From: an uncultured Alphaproteobacteria bacterium
GTDB taxonomy: Bacteria > Pseudomonadota > Alphaproteobacteria > Micavibrionales > Micavibrionaceae
Length of the DNA: 64,000 nt
Reading direction: 5' to 3'
Assembly (NCBI GenBank): GCA_946480475.1
Contig: CAMLJM010000003.1
Coordinates: 1-64,000 of the forward strand
Notes under the pieces: model-generated
The model's database searches: none
The model's input: only the letters and a program-made list of their open reading frames with translations
Told to the model about the DNA's origin: nothing
Shown: piece by piece, positions 1-8,864 of the stretch
How the letters are laid out: each line of letters begins with the position of its first letter
Position numbering within the stretch: the stretch's first letter is position 1
Position numbers and translations under genes: made by a program

Positions 1-1482
1 ACGGTCGTGGGGCTTCCTGACAAGGCGGTGGCTGAATCGCGGGAACGTGTGCGTGCGGCATTGCATGCATTAGGGTTGTCATTACCGCCGAAACGCTTGA
101 CCGTCAATCTTGCCCCTGCCGATCTTGCGAAAGAAGGATCGCATTACGATCTGCCGATTGCACTCGGGTTGCTGGCGGCGATGGAAGTTCTGCCTGCCGA
201 TGAATTGCGCGATTGTGTCGTGCTGGGTGAGTTATCGCTCGATGCCTCTATCCGCGCGGTTGCAGGCGTGTTACCGGCGGCACTGCATGCATCAGCTAAT
301 GATAACAGGCTGATCTGTCCTGCGGCGTGCGGTTCAGAGGCGGCATGGGCGGGTGATCTTGATATCCTGGCCCCCGGCGATCTGCTGCAACTGATCAATC
401 ATATGAAGGGCACGCAGGTCTTAAGCAAGCCGCAACCTAAAGTCGCTGCCGTGCGGGCGCAGGCGCATATCACGGATATTGCTTCCGTACGCGGTCAGGA
501 AACAGCCAAGCGCGCGCTCGAAATTGCGGCAGCGGGCGGGCATAACCTGCTCATGATCGGTCCGCCGGGCGCCGGTAAATCGATGCTCGCATCATGCCTG
601 CCGGGCATATTGCCGCCGCTCTCACCGCGCGAAGCGCTGGAAGTTTCGATGATCCATTCGCTCGCGGGGTCCTTGCCCGAAGGCGGTCTCATACAGCAAC
701 GTCCGTTCCGTGCCCCGCATCATTCGGCATCACTTCCTGCCTTGGTGGGTGGCGGGCATAAAGCGAAACCGGGGGAAATATCGCTCGCGCATCGCGGTGT
801 TTTGTTTCTTGATGAGCTTCCTGAATTTGCCCGCGCCACTCTGGAGTCGATGCGCCAGCCGCTTGAGACAGGCGAGGCGACCATTGCGCGCGCCAATCAT
901 CACGTGACTTACCCGGCGCGCTTCCAGTTGATTGCGGCGATGAACCCTTGCCGTTGCGGTTATCTGGGCGACCCCTCGCAGGAATGCACCAAGGCGCCGC
1001 GTTGCGGCGGCGAGTATCAGGAAAAATTATCAGGCCCGCTTCTTGACCGTATCGATCTGCAGGTGGAAACCGGTGCGGTATCGATTGCGGATCTTGCCCG
1101 TCCGGTGTCAGAGAGCAATACAAACGGCGCGCCGATGCCCGAGAATGAAACATCTGCTGTCGTGGCCCGGCGCGTGGCGGCCTGCCGTGCGATCCAGACT
1201 GCGCGTTATGAAGCGCTGGCACCCGGCATGGGGTACCTGAATTCAACAGCGCCGACAGCGCTTCTGGAACAGGTGGCGGTTCTTGATCCTGCGGCCCGCA
1301 CGCTTCTAAACGAGGCGGCTGACCGCCTGAAACTTTCGGCCCGGGCTTATCACCGTTTGTTACGTGTGGCGCGGACCATAGCTGACATGGAATCTGTGGT
1401 AACGGGACACTCCATCTTTGAGCAAATTGGCCGTATTCATATAGCAGAATCAATGGGTTATAGGCGGTTACGGAATAGCTAA
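1..1482 (+). CDS. comM: ComM/YifB-family Mg-chelatase-like AAA+ ATPase (5' partial)
   Basis: AAA+ ATPase of the ComM/YifB family; ComM is known as a hexameric helicase promoting branch migration during natural transformation. The reading frame is open to base 1, and the first visible residues (TVVGLPDKAV) match an internal part of the family, so about 20 N-terminal residues lie outside the window. The GTG at 7 is not the true start. Visible parts are an N-terminal Lon-like (ChlI) domain, a Walker A (GPPGAGKS, bases 559-582), a Walker B with LFLDELPEF, the cysteine-rich MNPCRCGYLGD insert and a C-terminal domain. No competence genes are adjacent. Confidence 0.93.
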   Translation, partial: TVVGLPDKAVAESRERVRAALHALGLSLPPKRLTVNLAPADLAKEGSHYDLPIALGLLAAMEVLPADELRDCVVLGELSLDASIRAVAGVLPAALHASANDNRLICPAACGSEAAWAGDLDILAPGDLLQLINHMKGTQVLSKPQPKVAAVRAQAHITDIASVRGQETAKRALEIAAAGGHNLLMIGPPGAGKSMLASCLPGILPPLSPREALEVSMIHSLAGSLPEGGLIQQRPFRAPHHSASLPALVGGGHKAKPGEISLAHRGVLFLDELPEFARATLESMRQPLETGEATIARANHHVTYPARFQLIAAMNPCRCGYLGDPSQECTKAPRCGGEYQEKLSGPLLDRIDLQVETGAVSIADLARPVSESNTNGAPMPENETSAVVARRVAACRAIQTARYEALAPGMGYLNSTAPTALLEQVAVLDPAARTLLNEAADRLKLSARAYHRLLRVARTIADMESVVTGHSIFEQIGRIHIAESMGYRRLRNS

Positions 1483-1560
1483 AGCGCCTCAGATTCCATA
1501 AAATTTGAATTTAGCCCTCAAAAAAGTTAATATAAGAGGGAATGAACGGGGTTAGAAAAG

Positions 1561-1604
1561 CTTTGTTAATATGTGTGTTGTAAGCTACAACTAACTCAAC
1601 AAAG
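1561..1604. promoter_or_regulatory. nested inverted repeat upstream of the orphan gene
   Basis: Two nested dyads share one centre. Outer arms are CTTTGTT (1561-1567) and AACAAAG (1598-1604); inner arms are GTTGTA (1577-1582) and TACAAC (1586-1591) around a 3-nt AGC. It lies 24 bases before the ATG at 1628. No T tract follows, so it is not an intrinsic terminator. It could be an operator or a 5' leader hairpin; which of these is not decided by the sequence. Confidence 0.35.
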
Positions 1605-1627
1605 AAAAACAAGGTGTGCAGGATAAG

Positions 1628-2554
1628 ATGTCAGCTTTGAGTTCGACATTTGCGATGGAAGCCAGAGGATCGGATGCATTTATCGATGCAGAAGCCGGTC
1701 TTGATTCCACCATCTCTAATCCCCTTTATAATACCAAGCCTGTGATTGACCCGATGCAAACGATTCGTCAGGTCGCGCAGCCTCATCAGGACTCCGCAAA
1801 CCAACCGAATATGAGCGCTGAACAAGCCAAGGCGATGCAGCAGCGCGAACAGTTGACCTCGAAAGGTCCTGGCGGCGTTGGTAGTGCTCTGGGTGCTGGC
1901 GACAAAGGCGGCGCCGCACGTCAGGAAACAGCACAAAAAGAAGCGACTAAACTGGCGACCGAAGTTGCCAAGCTCGATAAGAAAATCGCGGGCGGCGACC
2001 AGCCTCAAGCAACCGCCACGAACTCATTTGCGCGCGCGGCTGCTGGCCAGGCTGTACCGGCATTAGCCGCCGTTGGCGCGACCATGGTGGCAGGACCTGT
2101 AGCTGGCGCTGCCGTTGCTGTAGCCAGCACGGCTTATGATGTGGCTGCCGTATTCAGTGGTCGCAGTGGCGGTGGTTCCAGCTTTAAATCCAGCGCTGAT
2201 TCTACAGGCTATGTAGCATCCGCAGCACCGGCACAACCGGCGGCACAAGCGGCACCAGTTAGTACAGCTTTCATGCAGGGCATGATGAATATCCCTGGCG
2301 AGCGTAAAATCGGCGGCGGTGATATTGAGAATGTGACCGCAGGCTTGAACGGCATTACCAAAGCGCCGCCACTGGAAATGACACCGGCTGCGGTGGCGAT
2401 TGCCGGCATCTACAAAAATGGTGCCGATGCCCGTCGCTCCAATGGTGAATCCCCAGAAGCTGATAAAGACGACAAGCTCGACTTCAAACCTGCCGCTCTG
2501 AAACCAGGCAATCCTGGCGTTTTCGTCCCGCCAAAGCCTATGGCTTTTGCTTAA
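1628..2554 (+). CDS. hypothetical Ala/Gly-rich protein
   Basis: I do not recognise this 308-aa protein. The first half is polar and low-complexity (Ala, Gln, Lys, with a QAKAMQQREQ-type helical stretch that may be coiled-coil). The middle (about residues 140-180) is a small-residue hydrophobic segment rich in Ala, Gly and Val, resembling glycine-zipper membrane segments. The tail is Pro/Lys-rich. No signal peptide is evident. I chose the ATG at 1628; a GTG at 1616 in frame is possible, but AAGG at 1611-1614 fits the ATG better. It stands alone between comM and the diguanylate cyclase, with a nested dyad just upstream. Confidence 0.6.
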   Translation: MSALSSTFAMEARGSDAFIDAEAGLDSTISNPLYNTKPVIDPMQTIRQVAQPHQDSANQPNMSAEQAKAMQQREQLTSKGPGGVGSALGAGDKGGAARQETAQKEATKLATEVAKLDKKIAGGDQPQATATNSFARAAAGQAVPALAAVGATMVAGPVAGAAVAVASTAYDVAAVFSGRSGGGSSFKSSADSTGYVASAAPAQPAAQAAPVSTAFMQGMMNIPGERKIGGGDIENVTAGLNGITKAPPLEMTPAAVAIAGIYKNGADARRSNGESPEADKDDKLDFKPAALKPGNPGVFVPPKPMAFA

Positions 2555-2768
2555 CAGCGCCAATCCCATATTATGTCATCTATCACCTTGATTCAGGGAT
2601 ATTTTTTCCTGCGTCCTTAGGTTTCTCTTAAGTAACTTGGGGCATCATTGAAGAGTAGGCAGTTACCCGGAATTTTCACTACTCACTCCGGGCTTCGGCT
2701 GCTAGAGTTTCTCGGCTTTGAATGGGTTTTGATTTTCTTTGAATTTCTTGGGAACGGGGCTTTCCAGC

Positions 2769-3827
2769 GTGCAATACCATCACGACAGTAAACAGGCCAA
2801 TGAATTTGCTAAGAATGCGTTTGAACGTATTTTCAAGGAAGGCTTGTCTGCCACGCCGGATATATATGAACTTTGGTATGTATATTTCTCCGGCCAAAGC
2901 CCGGAGATTACACGCGCGATCGATATTCTGATCGCCAATGAGCAGAAGGTCACCGAAGAGCGTTGTCGCGAACTCTATAGCAGGTTTCTCAGTGATGCGA
3001 AGAATGAAGAGTTGGTGCGCCGTGCGGGTGACGAGATCAATTCAACCATTCGCAATGTCACAGGTGTCGTTCGCGATGTGAAGGCTGCCACAGAAGAATA
3101 CAGCATCAATCTTGAGAATGTGACATCGCAGGTTAGCAGCACATCGTCCCCGCAGGATCTGCAGAAGGTCCTTACCAACATTGTTTCCGATACCAAGAAC
3201 ATGCTGGCGCGTAATAGAACACTGGAACAAGAGCTTGATAAGTCTTCCCATGTTATGGAAGAGTTGCAGCGCGATCTTGAGAATGTGCGCCGTGAAGCTC
3301 TCACTGATGGATTAACGGGCCTTGCCAACCGCAAGGCGTTTGATAATGAACTGCGCCGCATCACTGAAGAATCTTCAATCACAGGCGGTACGTTTGCGCT
3401 GCTGATGGTTGATATCGATTACTTCAAAAGCTTCAACGATAATTATGGCCACCAGGTGGGTGATCAGGTATTGCGCCTTGTCGCACGTACGCTGACGGAT
3501 GGCGTCAAAGGTCGCGATGTGGCGGCGCGCTATGGCGGTGAAGAATTTGGTATTATTCTTCCTGATACTAATTTGCAGGCTGCTGTCACTGTGGGTAATG
3601 CCCTGCGTAAAGCTGTGGCGACAAAAGACGTTGTCAACCGCAATACAGGGGATAAACTAGGTCGCATTACCATGTCTGTTGGCTGTGCCGAATTTTCACC
3701 CGGTGAAAACCTGCAGGACCTAATCGAGCGTGCTGATGCCGCCCTTTATACGGCCAAGCATAATGGCCGCAACCAAGTGGCGGCTGCGCCTACGCCCGGT
3801 AAGAAACAGCAAAAAGAAACCGCCTAG
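2769..3827 (+). CDS. diguanylate cyclase (GGDEF domain)
   Basis: Predicted to make cyclic di-GMP from two GTP. The N-terminal ~100 residues form a helical domain with a YELWYVYFSG motif seen in a family of soluble alphaproteobacterial GGDEF proteins; a coiled-coil linker follows to about residue 175. The catalytic loop GGEEF is intact (3534-3548), as is the DxLTGLxNR start of the domain. The usual inhibitory-site RxxD upstream of GGEEF reads KGRD, so canonical product inhibition may be altered. No membrane segment is seen, so it is likely cytoplasmic. Start chosen at GTG 2769 after GGAACGGGG; TTG codons at 2739 and 2748 are alternatives. Confidence 0.88.
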   Translation: MQYHHDSKQANEFAKNAFERIFKEGLSATPDIYELWYVYFSGQSPEITRAIDILIANEQKVTEERCRELYSRFLSDAKNEELVRRAGDEINSTIRNVTGVVRDVKAATEEYSINLENVTSQVSSTSSPQDLQKVLTNIVSDTKNMLARNRTLEQELDKSSHVMEELQRDLENVRREALTDGLTGLANRKAFDNELRRITEESSITGGTFALLMVDIDYFKSFNDNYGHQVGDQVLRLVARTLTDGVKGRDVAARYGGEEFGIILPDTNLQAAVTVGNALRKAVATKDVVNRNTGDKLGRITMSVGCAEFSPGENLQDLIERADAALYTAKHNGRNQVAAAPTPGKKQQKETA

Positions 3828-3918
3828 AACTTTCTTTTTTTCAACCTTTTAAATCCTGCGAAGGGAAACCCCTCCCTGTCCGTATAATGATACAGGACCT
3901 TCTTTCAGGGATTTAACC

Positions 3919-5265
3919 ATGTCTGCTTTGCCTTACATTGCTGCCAATCGTTTTGGCCTCGGGTTTAGCCGCGAGGACCTAGATCGTATTGGTAATGATC
4001 CACAAGACTGGATTAACCGCCAGCTCAGGCAATCAGCCGCGTCATCGCAAACCTACAATCTTCCTTCTCTGGCGGAACTGACAAGCAAGATTGCCGAAAC
4101 GCGCATGGCGCGTAAGCAAAAAGATGATCCCGCTGAACGTCGACGTGTACTCAGGGAATCCCGGCAAATTGTACAAAAGGGCTACAAGGCCCGGCTTGAT
4201 GTCCAGTGCCAAAGCAAAGATCCTTTGCTTGAGCGCCTGGTGATGTTCTGGAGCAATCATTTTACAGTGTCGACCAAGGGTAAGCCCTATATGGGACTGC
4301 TTGCCTGTTCCCTGGAACGGGATGCCATTCGTCCTCATATACTAGGTCGTTTCGAAGATATGCTGATGGCCGTATCCAAGCATCCGGCGATGCTGGTGTA
4401 TCTGGATAATGTTGCCTCACGCGGGCCTGATTCGCTAGCAGGAAAGAAGCAGGGTAAAGGGCTTAATGAGAATTTGGCGCGCGAAATTCTCGAACTGCAT
4501 ACTCTGGGCGTTGACGGCGGGTATACGCAGGCTGATGTCATCGCGTTTGCGAAAATTCTGACAGGTTGGACGATTGATCCGCCGCAACGTGGCGGTAATG
4601 GTGGCTTCCGATTCTTCAAGGTTTTTCACCAACCAGGAGCACAAACGCTATTGGGAAAAACATATGCTGCGGGCGGTGTGGAGCAGGGTGAGGCGGTGCT
4701 TCGCGATCTGGCGCACCATCCGGCAACGGCGCAGTTTATAGCAACAAAACTTATACGCCACTTCGTTGATGACGTTCCTCGGCAAGATGAAGTAACGCGT
4801 GTTGCGGCTGTATTTACAAGAACAGAGGGTGATCTGCGCGCGGTTATGAGTGAGGTTGCGGCTCTTCCCCGTGCATGGTCGCAGACACAAAATAAACTGA
4901 AATCCCCTTATGAACTGGTCGTGTCTTCGTTGCGGCTGGCGGGAGGCTCGGGCCACCCTGTTCCGTTTGAAAGTATTTATCGAACCTTGGTTATATTTGA
5001 TCATGTGCCTTTCACAGCCACTTCACCCGCGGGATGGCCTGATGATACAGCCGGATGGCTTTCGCCCAATGCCATGCTCAACCGGATCGAGTGGTGCCAC
5101 GCGACATCGCGCCAGATCCCGATTGATCAGGACCCTCTTGCGCTCGCACGCGACGTTATGGGGCCTGTCGCTTCGGCGGAAACACTAACGGCCATTCAGC
5201 GCGCGCCTACAGCTCAGGATGGTTATGCGCTGTTGCTGGCTAGCCCTGAATTCCAGAGGAGATAG
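3919..5265 (+). CDS. DUF1800 family protein
   Basis: 448-aa DUF1800 protein. The N-terminus (ANRFGLGFSREDL) and the central NENLAREILELHTLGVDGGYTQ-type segment are typical of the family, whose biochemical function is not established. Unlike many members it shows no signal peptide. It starts at ATG 3919 with CAGGGA upstream, and stops 2 bp before the DUF1501 gene. The two families are repeatedly found side by side, so the proteins probably act together. A TATAAT hexamer at 3883-3888 could be a -10 element, but no good -35 matches it. Confidence 0.88.
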   Translation: MSALPYIAANRFGLGFSREDLDRIGNDPQDWINRQLRQSAASSQTYNLPSLAELTSKIAETRMARKQKDDPAERRRVLRESRQIVQKGYKARLDVQCQSKDPLLERLVMFWSNHFTVSTKGKPYMGLLACSLERDAIRPHILGRFEDMLMAVSKHPAMLVYLDNVASRGPDSLAGKKQGKGLNENLAREILELHTLGVDGGYTQADVIAFAKILTGWTIDPPQRGGNGGFRFFKVFHQPGAQTLLGKTYAAGGVEQGEAVLRDLAHHPATAQFIATKLIRHFVDDVPRQDEVTRVAAVFTRTEGDLRAVMSEVAALPRAWSQTQNKLKSPYELVVSSLRLAGGSGHPVPFESIYRTLVIFDHVPFTATSPAGWPDDTAGWLSPNAMLNRIEWCHATSRQIPIDQDPLALARDVMGPVASAETLTAIQRAPTAQDGYALLLASPEFQRR

Positions 5266-5267
5266 AT

Positions 5268-6473
5268 ATGTCATCATTACTATTTTCCAGACGTCAATTT
5301 ATCATGGGTTCTGCTGGCGTCGGCCTTTTAATGATGGTGTGTCCCGGTATGGTTCTGGCCCAGGCTGCAACGGAAGAACGTTTGGTGGTTGTCATCCTGC
5401 GTGGCGGAATGGATGGCCTGGCAGCGGTTGTGCCTTATGGTGATCCTGATTACCCGTCATTGCGTGGTGATTTGGCCTTATCAGGCGACAACGTTATGAA
5501 GTTGAATGAGCGCTTTGGCCTTCATCCGATGCTTTTCCCCTTACACAAGATGTACCAGAATGGCGAACTGGCTGTGATTCAGGCAGTGGCGTCGCCTTAC
5601 CGCGAACGTTCACATTTTGATGCCCAGAATGTTATGGAACTTGGCAGCGACCGTGCTCACAGTCTGCCCTCCGGCTGGCTGAATCGCGTAATCATGGCGC
5701 TGGATGCCAAGAATGACCGTTTGGGTATGGCTATGGGCCAGAGCATGCCGCAGATTATGCGCGGGCCAGCACAGGTGGGGTCGTGGGCACCTTCCGCGCT
5801 ACCCGATGCGGGTGAGGATTTCATGTCACTGGTTTCCATGATGTATGAACGTGATGCTTCATTATCGCGGGCTTACCATGATGGTGTTCGCATCCAGGAC
5901 GATGCCAGCGACGCGTTGCAAATGGATGATCGCAAGGATACGCGCAAGAGCCGTTCACCGCAGGCTTTTCTGACCATGGCTAAGATGGCTGCTCAATGGC
6001 TTGCGAAACCGGATGGTGCACGTATTGCCACTCTGGAACTGGAAGGATGGGATACCCATATCCAGCAAGGCACCGAAGGAGGGCGTCTTGCGAATAATTT
6101 TGACCTGCTGGCACGCGGTATTGAAGAGCTTAAAAACTCTTTAGGCTCCGTCTGGAGCAAGACCACAGTTGTCATCATGACAGAATTTGGCCGCACGGCA
6201 CGCCCGAATGGCAACAATGGCACTGATCATGGTACGGGCGGTGTTATGCTGCTGGCCGGTGGCCGGATCAAAGGCGGCATTTATGGTTCATGGCCGGGGC
6301 TTTCCACAAGTCAGTTATATGAACAACGGGACCTGATGCCGACCACGGATTTGCGCTCTGTCATGAAGGGTGTTCTCAACGATATTTATGGGTTTTCGCC
6401 GGGAACACTTAATCAGGATATCTATCCTGATAGTGGCGCCATCAACATGATGCATGGTCTTATTCGTACATGA
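5268..6473 (+). CDS. DUF1501 family protein, Tat-exported
   Basis: 401-aa DUF1501 (sulfatase/alkaline-phosphatase-like fold) protein. It begins with a twin-arginine signal: SRRQFIMG near residues 7-14, a hydrophobic stretch, then a likely cleavage site after VLAQA. Family motifs seen are VVILRGGMDGLA near the mature N-terminus and TEFGRT and DHGTGG in the C-terminal half. This suggests a folded, perhaps metal-binding, periplasmic protein. It is separated by 2 bp from the DUF1800 gene and is surely co-transcribed with it. The actual substrate is unknown. Confidence 0.88.
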   Translation: MSSLLFSRRQFIMGSAGVGLLMMVCPGMVLAQAATEERLVVVILRGGMDGLAAVVPYGDPDYPSLRGDLALSGDNVMKLNERFGLHPMLFPLHKMYQNGELAVIQAVASPYRERSHFDAQNVMELGSDRAHSLPSGWLNRVIMALDAKNDRLGMAMGQSMPQIMRGPAQVGSWAPSALPDAGEDFMSLVSMMYERDASLSRAYHDGVRIQDDASDALQMDDRKDTRKSRSPQAFLTMAKMAAQWLAKPDGARIATLELEGWDTHIQQGTEGGRLANNFDLLARGIEELKNSLGSVWSKTTVVIMTEFGRTARPNGNNGTDHGTGGVMLLAGGRIKGGIYGSWPGLSTSQLYEQRDLMPTTDLRSVMKGVLNDIYGFSPGTLNQDIYPDSGAINMMHGLIRT

Positions 6474-6512
6474 TCGCTTGCTGTGCGGGGATAAAATGCT
6501 TATTTATAAGGC

Positions 6513-8732
6513 ATGCAAGCTTCTCTTTCACAACACCCGGCGACTTCCCCATACCTTGAAGGGTTAAATGATCCGCAACGCGAAGCGGTTATGACGATTG
6601 ATGGTCCTGTGCTGGTTTTAGCGGGGGCGGGTACAGGTAAGACGCGCGTGTTGACGACACGCCTTGCGCATATCCTGCAAAGCGGCAAAGCTTATCCTTC
6701 CCAGATACTGGCGGTTACATTCACGAATAAGGCTGCACAAGAAATGCGCCATCGTGTTTCCCATTTACTGGGTGGCCAGCCGGTTGAGGGTTGGTGGCTG
6801 GGGACCTTCCACGCGCTGGCGGCTCGCATGCTGCGCCGTCACGCTGATCTTGTCGGGCTTACATCGAATTTCACGATTATTGATCCGGATGACCAGATCC
6901 GTTTGCTGAAGCAATTGATGGAAAATGAGAACATAGATACCAAGAAATGGGCGCCAAAGGCGATGATTGGTATCATTGATCGCTGGAAGGATAAGGGGTT
7001 GGGGCCTGACGATGTGCCTGCTGGTGATGCGGGCGAAGCTGCTGGCGGCCGCATGTTACATCTGTATAAATCTTACCAAGAACGTCTCAAGACCGTGAAT
7101 GCCTGTGACTTCGGTGATTTGCTGCTGCATATGATCCGTATCCTCCGCAATCCGCAGCATCAGGATGTGTTGGCAGATTATCACCGACGTTTCCGTTATA
7201 TCCTGGTTGATGAATATCAGGATACGAACGTGGCCCAGTATATGTGGTTGCGCTTGCTGGCGCGCGGGGCGGGCAATATCTGCTGTGTGGGCGATGATGA
7301 CCAGTCGATCTACGGTTGGCGAGGAGCTGAAGTGGGAAATATCCTGCGCTTTGAACAGGATTTTCCGGGCGCCAAGATTATTCGTCTGGAACAAAATTAT
7401 CGCTCTACGGGCCATATACTCGGTGCAGCTGGCGGCGTTATCTCTCACAATGAAGATCGTTTGGGCAAGACCTTGTGGTCTGCCTCTGACGCAGGGGAAA
7501 AAGTCATTGTGCGCGGCCTTTGGGATGGCCCTGCCGAGGCACGTTATATTGGTGAAGAGATTGAATCGCTGCAGCATAAGAAGTGGCCGCTTAAAGATAT
7601 GGCGGTACTGGTACGTGCCGGTTTCCAGACCCGTGAGTTCGAAGAACGTTTTATCCAGTTGGGTTTGCATTACAAGGTTATAGGGGGGCAGCGTTTCTAC
7701 GAGCGTCAGGAAATTCGCGATGCGCTTGCGTACTTGCGGGTCGTGACTCAGTCAGCCGACGATCTGGCGCTGGAGCGCATCATTAATGTGCCTAAACGCG
7801 GGATTGGCGATACCACCATACAAATGCTTTATACCGTTGCGCGCAGCAGGGGTACGAGCCTTTATTCAGCAATCCAGCAATTGCTTGATACAGATGAGTT
7901 AAAGCCGAAGATCAAGGGTGCGCTTTCACAAGTGATTGGTGATTTCGAACGCTGGCGTTCATTGGCATCAACGACAGAACATACGGTGCTGGCAAGTCAG
8001 ATTCTGGATGAATCCGGTTATATCGCTATGTGGCAGGCTGATAAATCACCTGATGCGCCGGGGCGGATAGAGAACCTGAAGGAACTGATTGCTGGTATGG
8101 ATGAATACGAAAGTCTGCCTGAGTTTCTGGAACATGTTGCACTGGTCCTGGAACGTAATGACAGCGAATCAGATGATGCTATTTCTATCATGACGTTGCA
8201 TGGTGCGAAGGGGCTTGAGTTCAAGATTGTTTTTCTTCCGGGATGGGAGGAGGGATTATTCCCCTCCCAACGCAGTATGGATGAAAATGGTTTGAAGGGC
8301 CTTGAGGAGGAACGGCGCCTTGCTTATGTGGGCCTTACACGCGCACGGGAGAAAGCCTACATATCCTATGCGGCCAATCGCCAGATGTATGGCAACTGGA
8401 TCAGTGCAATCCCCTCACGTTTTGTTGATGAGTTGCCTGAAGATCATATTGAATCCTCCAGCGAACAGGGGACATATAATCCGGGACGTTCCCAGCACTG
8501 GGATTCATCAGGTGTGGTCCCTTCTATCCGTAACAGCAGACCGCAGGGTGTGTCTTATTCTAACAAGGACAGGCCTTTGCCCAAGGATGCGTATGCCCGT
8601 GGCGTGCGGGTTCATCATGAGAAGTTTGGCAAAGGCACCGTTGTGAATGTTGATGGCAACAAACTGGACATCGCCTTTGATCGCGGCGGAACCAAACGCG
8701 TTATGGATAGCTTTGTTACGCGGGAAGATTAA
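6513..8732 (+). CDS. uvrD: UvrD/PcrA superfamily 1 DNA helicase
   Basis: 739-aa SF1A 3'-5' DNA helicase acting in nucleotide excision and mismatch repair and in restart of stalled forks. Visible motifs are Walker A (AGAGTGKT, residues 37-44), Walker B with VDEYQDTN, GDDDQSIYGWRGA, QNYRST, the motif V/VI region TLHGAKGLEF and VGLTRAREK, and a C-terminal Tudor-like tail (VRVHHEKFGKGTVV). Length is typical. ATG 6513 has AAGG only 1-2 bases upstream, too close for a good Shine-Dalgarno, but no better in-frame start precedes the helicase core. Confidence 0.93.
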   Translation: MQASLSQHPATSPYLEGLNDPQREAVMTIDGPVLVLAGAGTGKTRVLTTRLAHILQSGKAYPSQILAVTFTNKAAQEMRHRVSHLLGGQPVEGWWLGTFHALAARMLRRHADLVGLTSNFTIIDPDDQIRLLKQLMENENIDTKKWAPKAMIGIIDRWKDKGLGPDDVPAGDAGEAAGGRMLHLYKSYQERLKTVNACDFGDLLLHMIRILRNPQHQDVLADYHRRFRYILVDEYQDTNVAQYMWLRLLARGAGNICCVGDDDQSIYGWRGAEVGNILRFEQDFPGAKIIRLEQNYRSTGHILGAAGGVISHNEDRLGKTLWSASDAGEKVIVRGLWDGPAEARYIGEEIESLQHKKWPLKDMAVLVRAGFQTREFEERFIQLGLHYKVIGGQRFYERQEIRDALAYLRVVTQSADDLALERIINVPKRGIGDTTIQMLYTVARSRGTSLYSAIQQLLDTDELKPKIKGALSQVIGDFERWRSLASTTEHTVLASQILDESGYIAMWQADKSPDAPGRIENLKELIAGMDEYESLPEFLEHVALVLERNDSESDDAISIMTLHGAKGLEFKIVFLPGWEEGLFPSQRSMDENGLKGLEEERRLAYVGLTRAREKAYISYAANRQMYGNWISAIPSRFVDELPEDHIESSSEQGTYNPGRSQHWDSSGVVPSIRNSRPQGVSYSNKDRPLPKDAYARGVRVHHEKFGKGTVVNVDGNKLDIAFDRGGTKRVMDSFVTRED

Positions 8733-8807
8733 GCGCCCCAATCGTTAGTTATGTATAATTGTCTAGCCGGATTTGGGGATGTTTAATGCCCCAAACCGCA
8801 GAAATGC

Positions 8808-8835
8808 TGGACGCATAGGGGGTGGCTGTTATAGT
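8808..8835 (+). promoter_or_regulatory. putative sigma70-type promoter of the NDUFA9-like gene
   Basis: TGGACG (8808-8813) and TATAGT (8830-8835) are 16 bp apart, and the latter is preceded by TG as in extended -10 elements. A start site near 8842 would give a short leader to the ATG at 8865. Pattern match only. Confidence 0.35.
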
Positions 8836-8864
8836 GAGGGCAGTTTTTTTGGAGCGATTGCCCT

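Noticed and set aside
689..1453. A 254-aa open frame antisense to comM
   Set aside because: The opposite strand encodes a strongly conserved ComM; the antisense protein has no domain pattern and exists because of GC-biased codon use.
2063..2569. A 168-aa open frame antisense to the Ala/Gly-rich gene
   Set aside because: Low-complexity shadow of a repetitive coding region, with no ribosome site and many Cys/His/Arg typical for antisense frames.
2635..2655. CtrA-like site (TTAG-N7-TTAA) before the GGDEF gene
   Set aside because: Only one half-site agrees with TTAA, and such matches are expected by chance in AT-rich intergenic DNA.
8772..8795. Hairpin TTTGGGG/CCCCAAA after uvrD
   Set aside because: Seven base pairs with a 10-nt loop, but no T tract on either side, so it cannot be called an intrinsic terminator.
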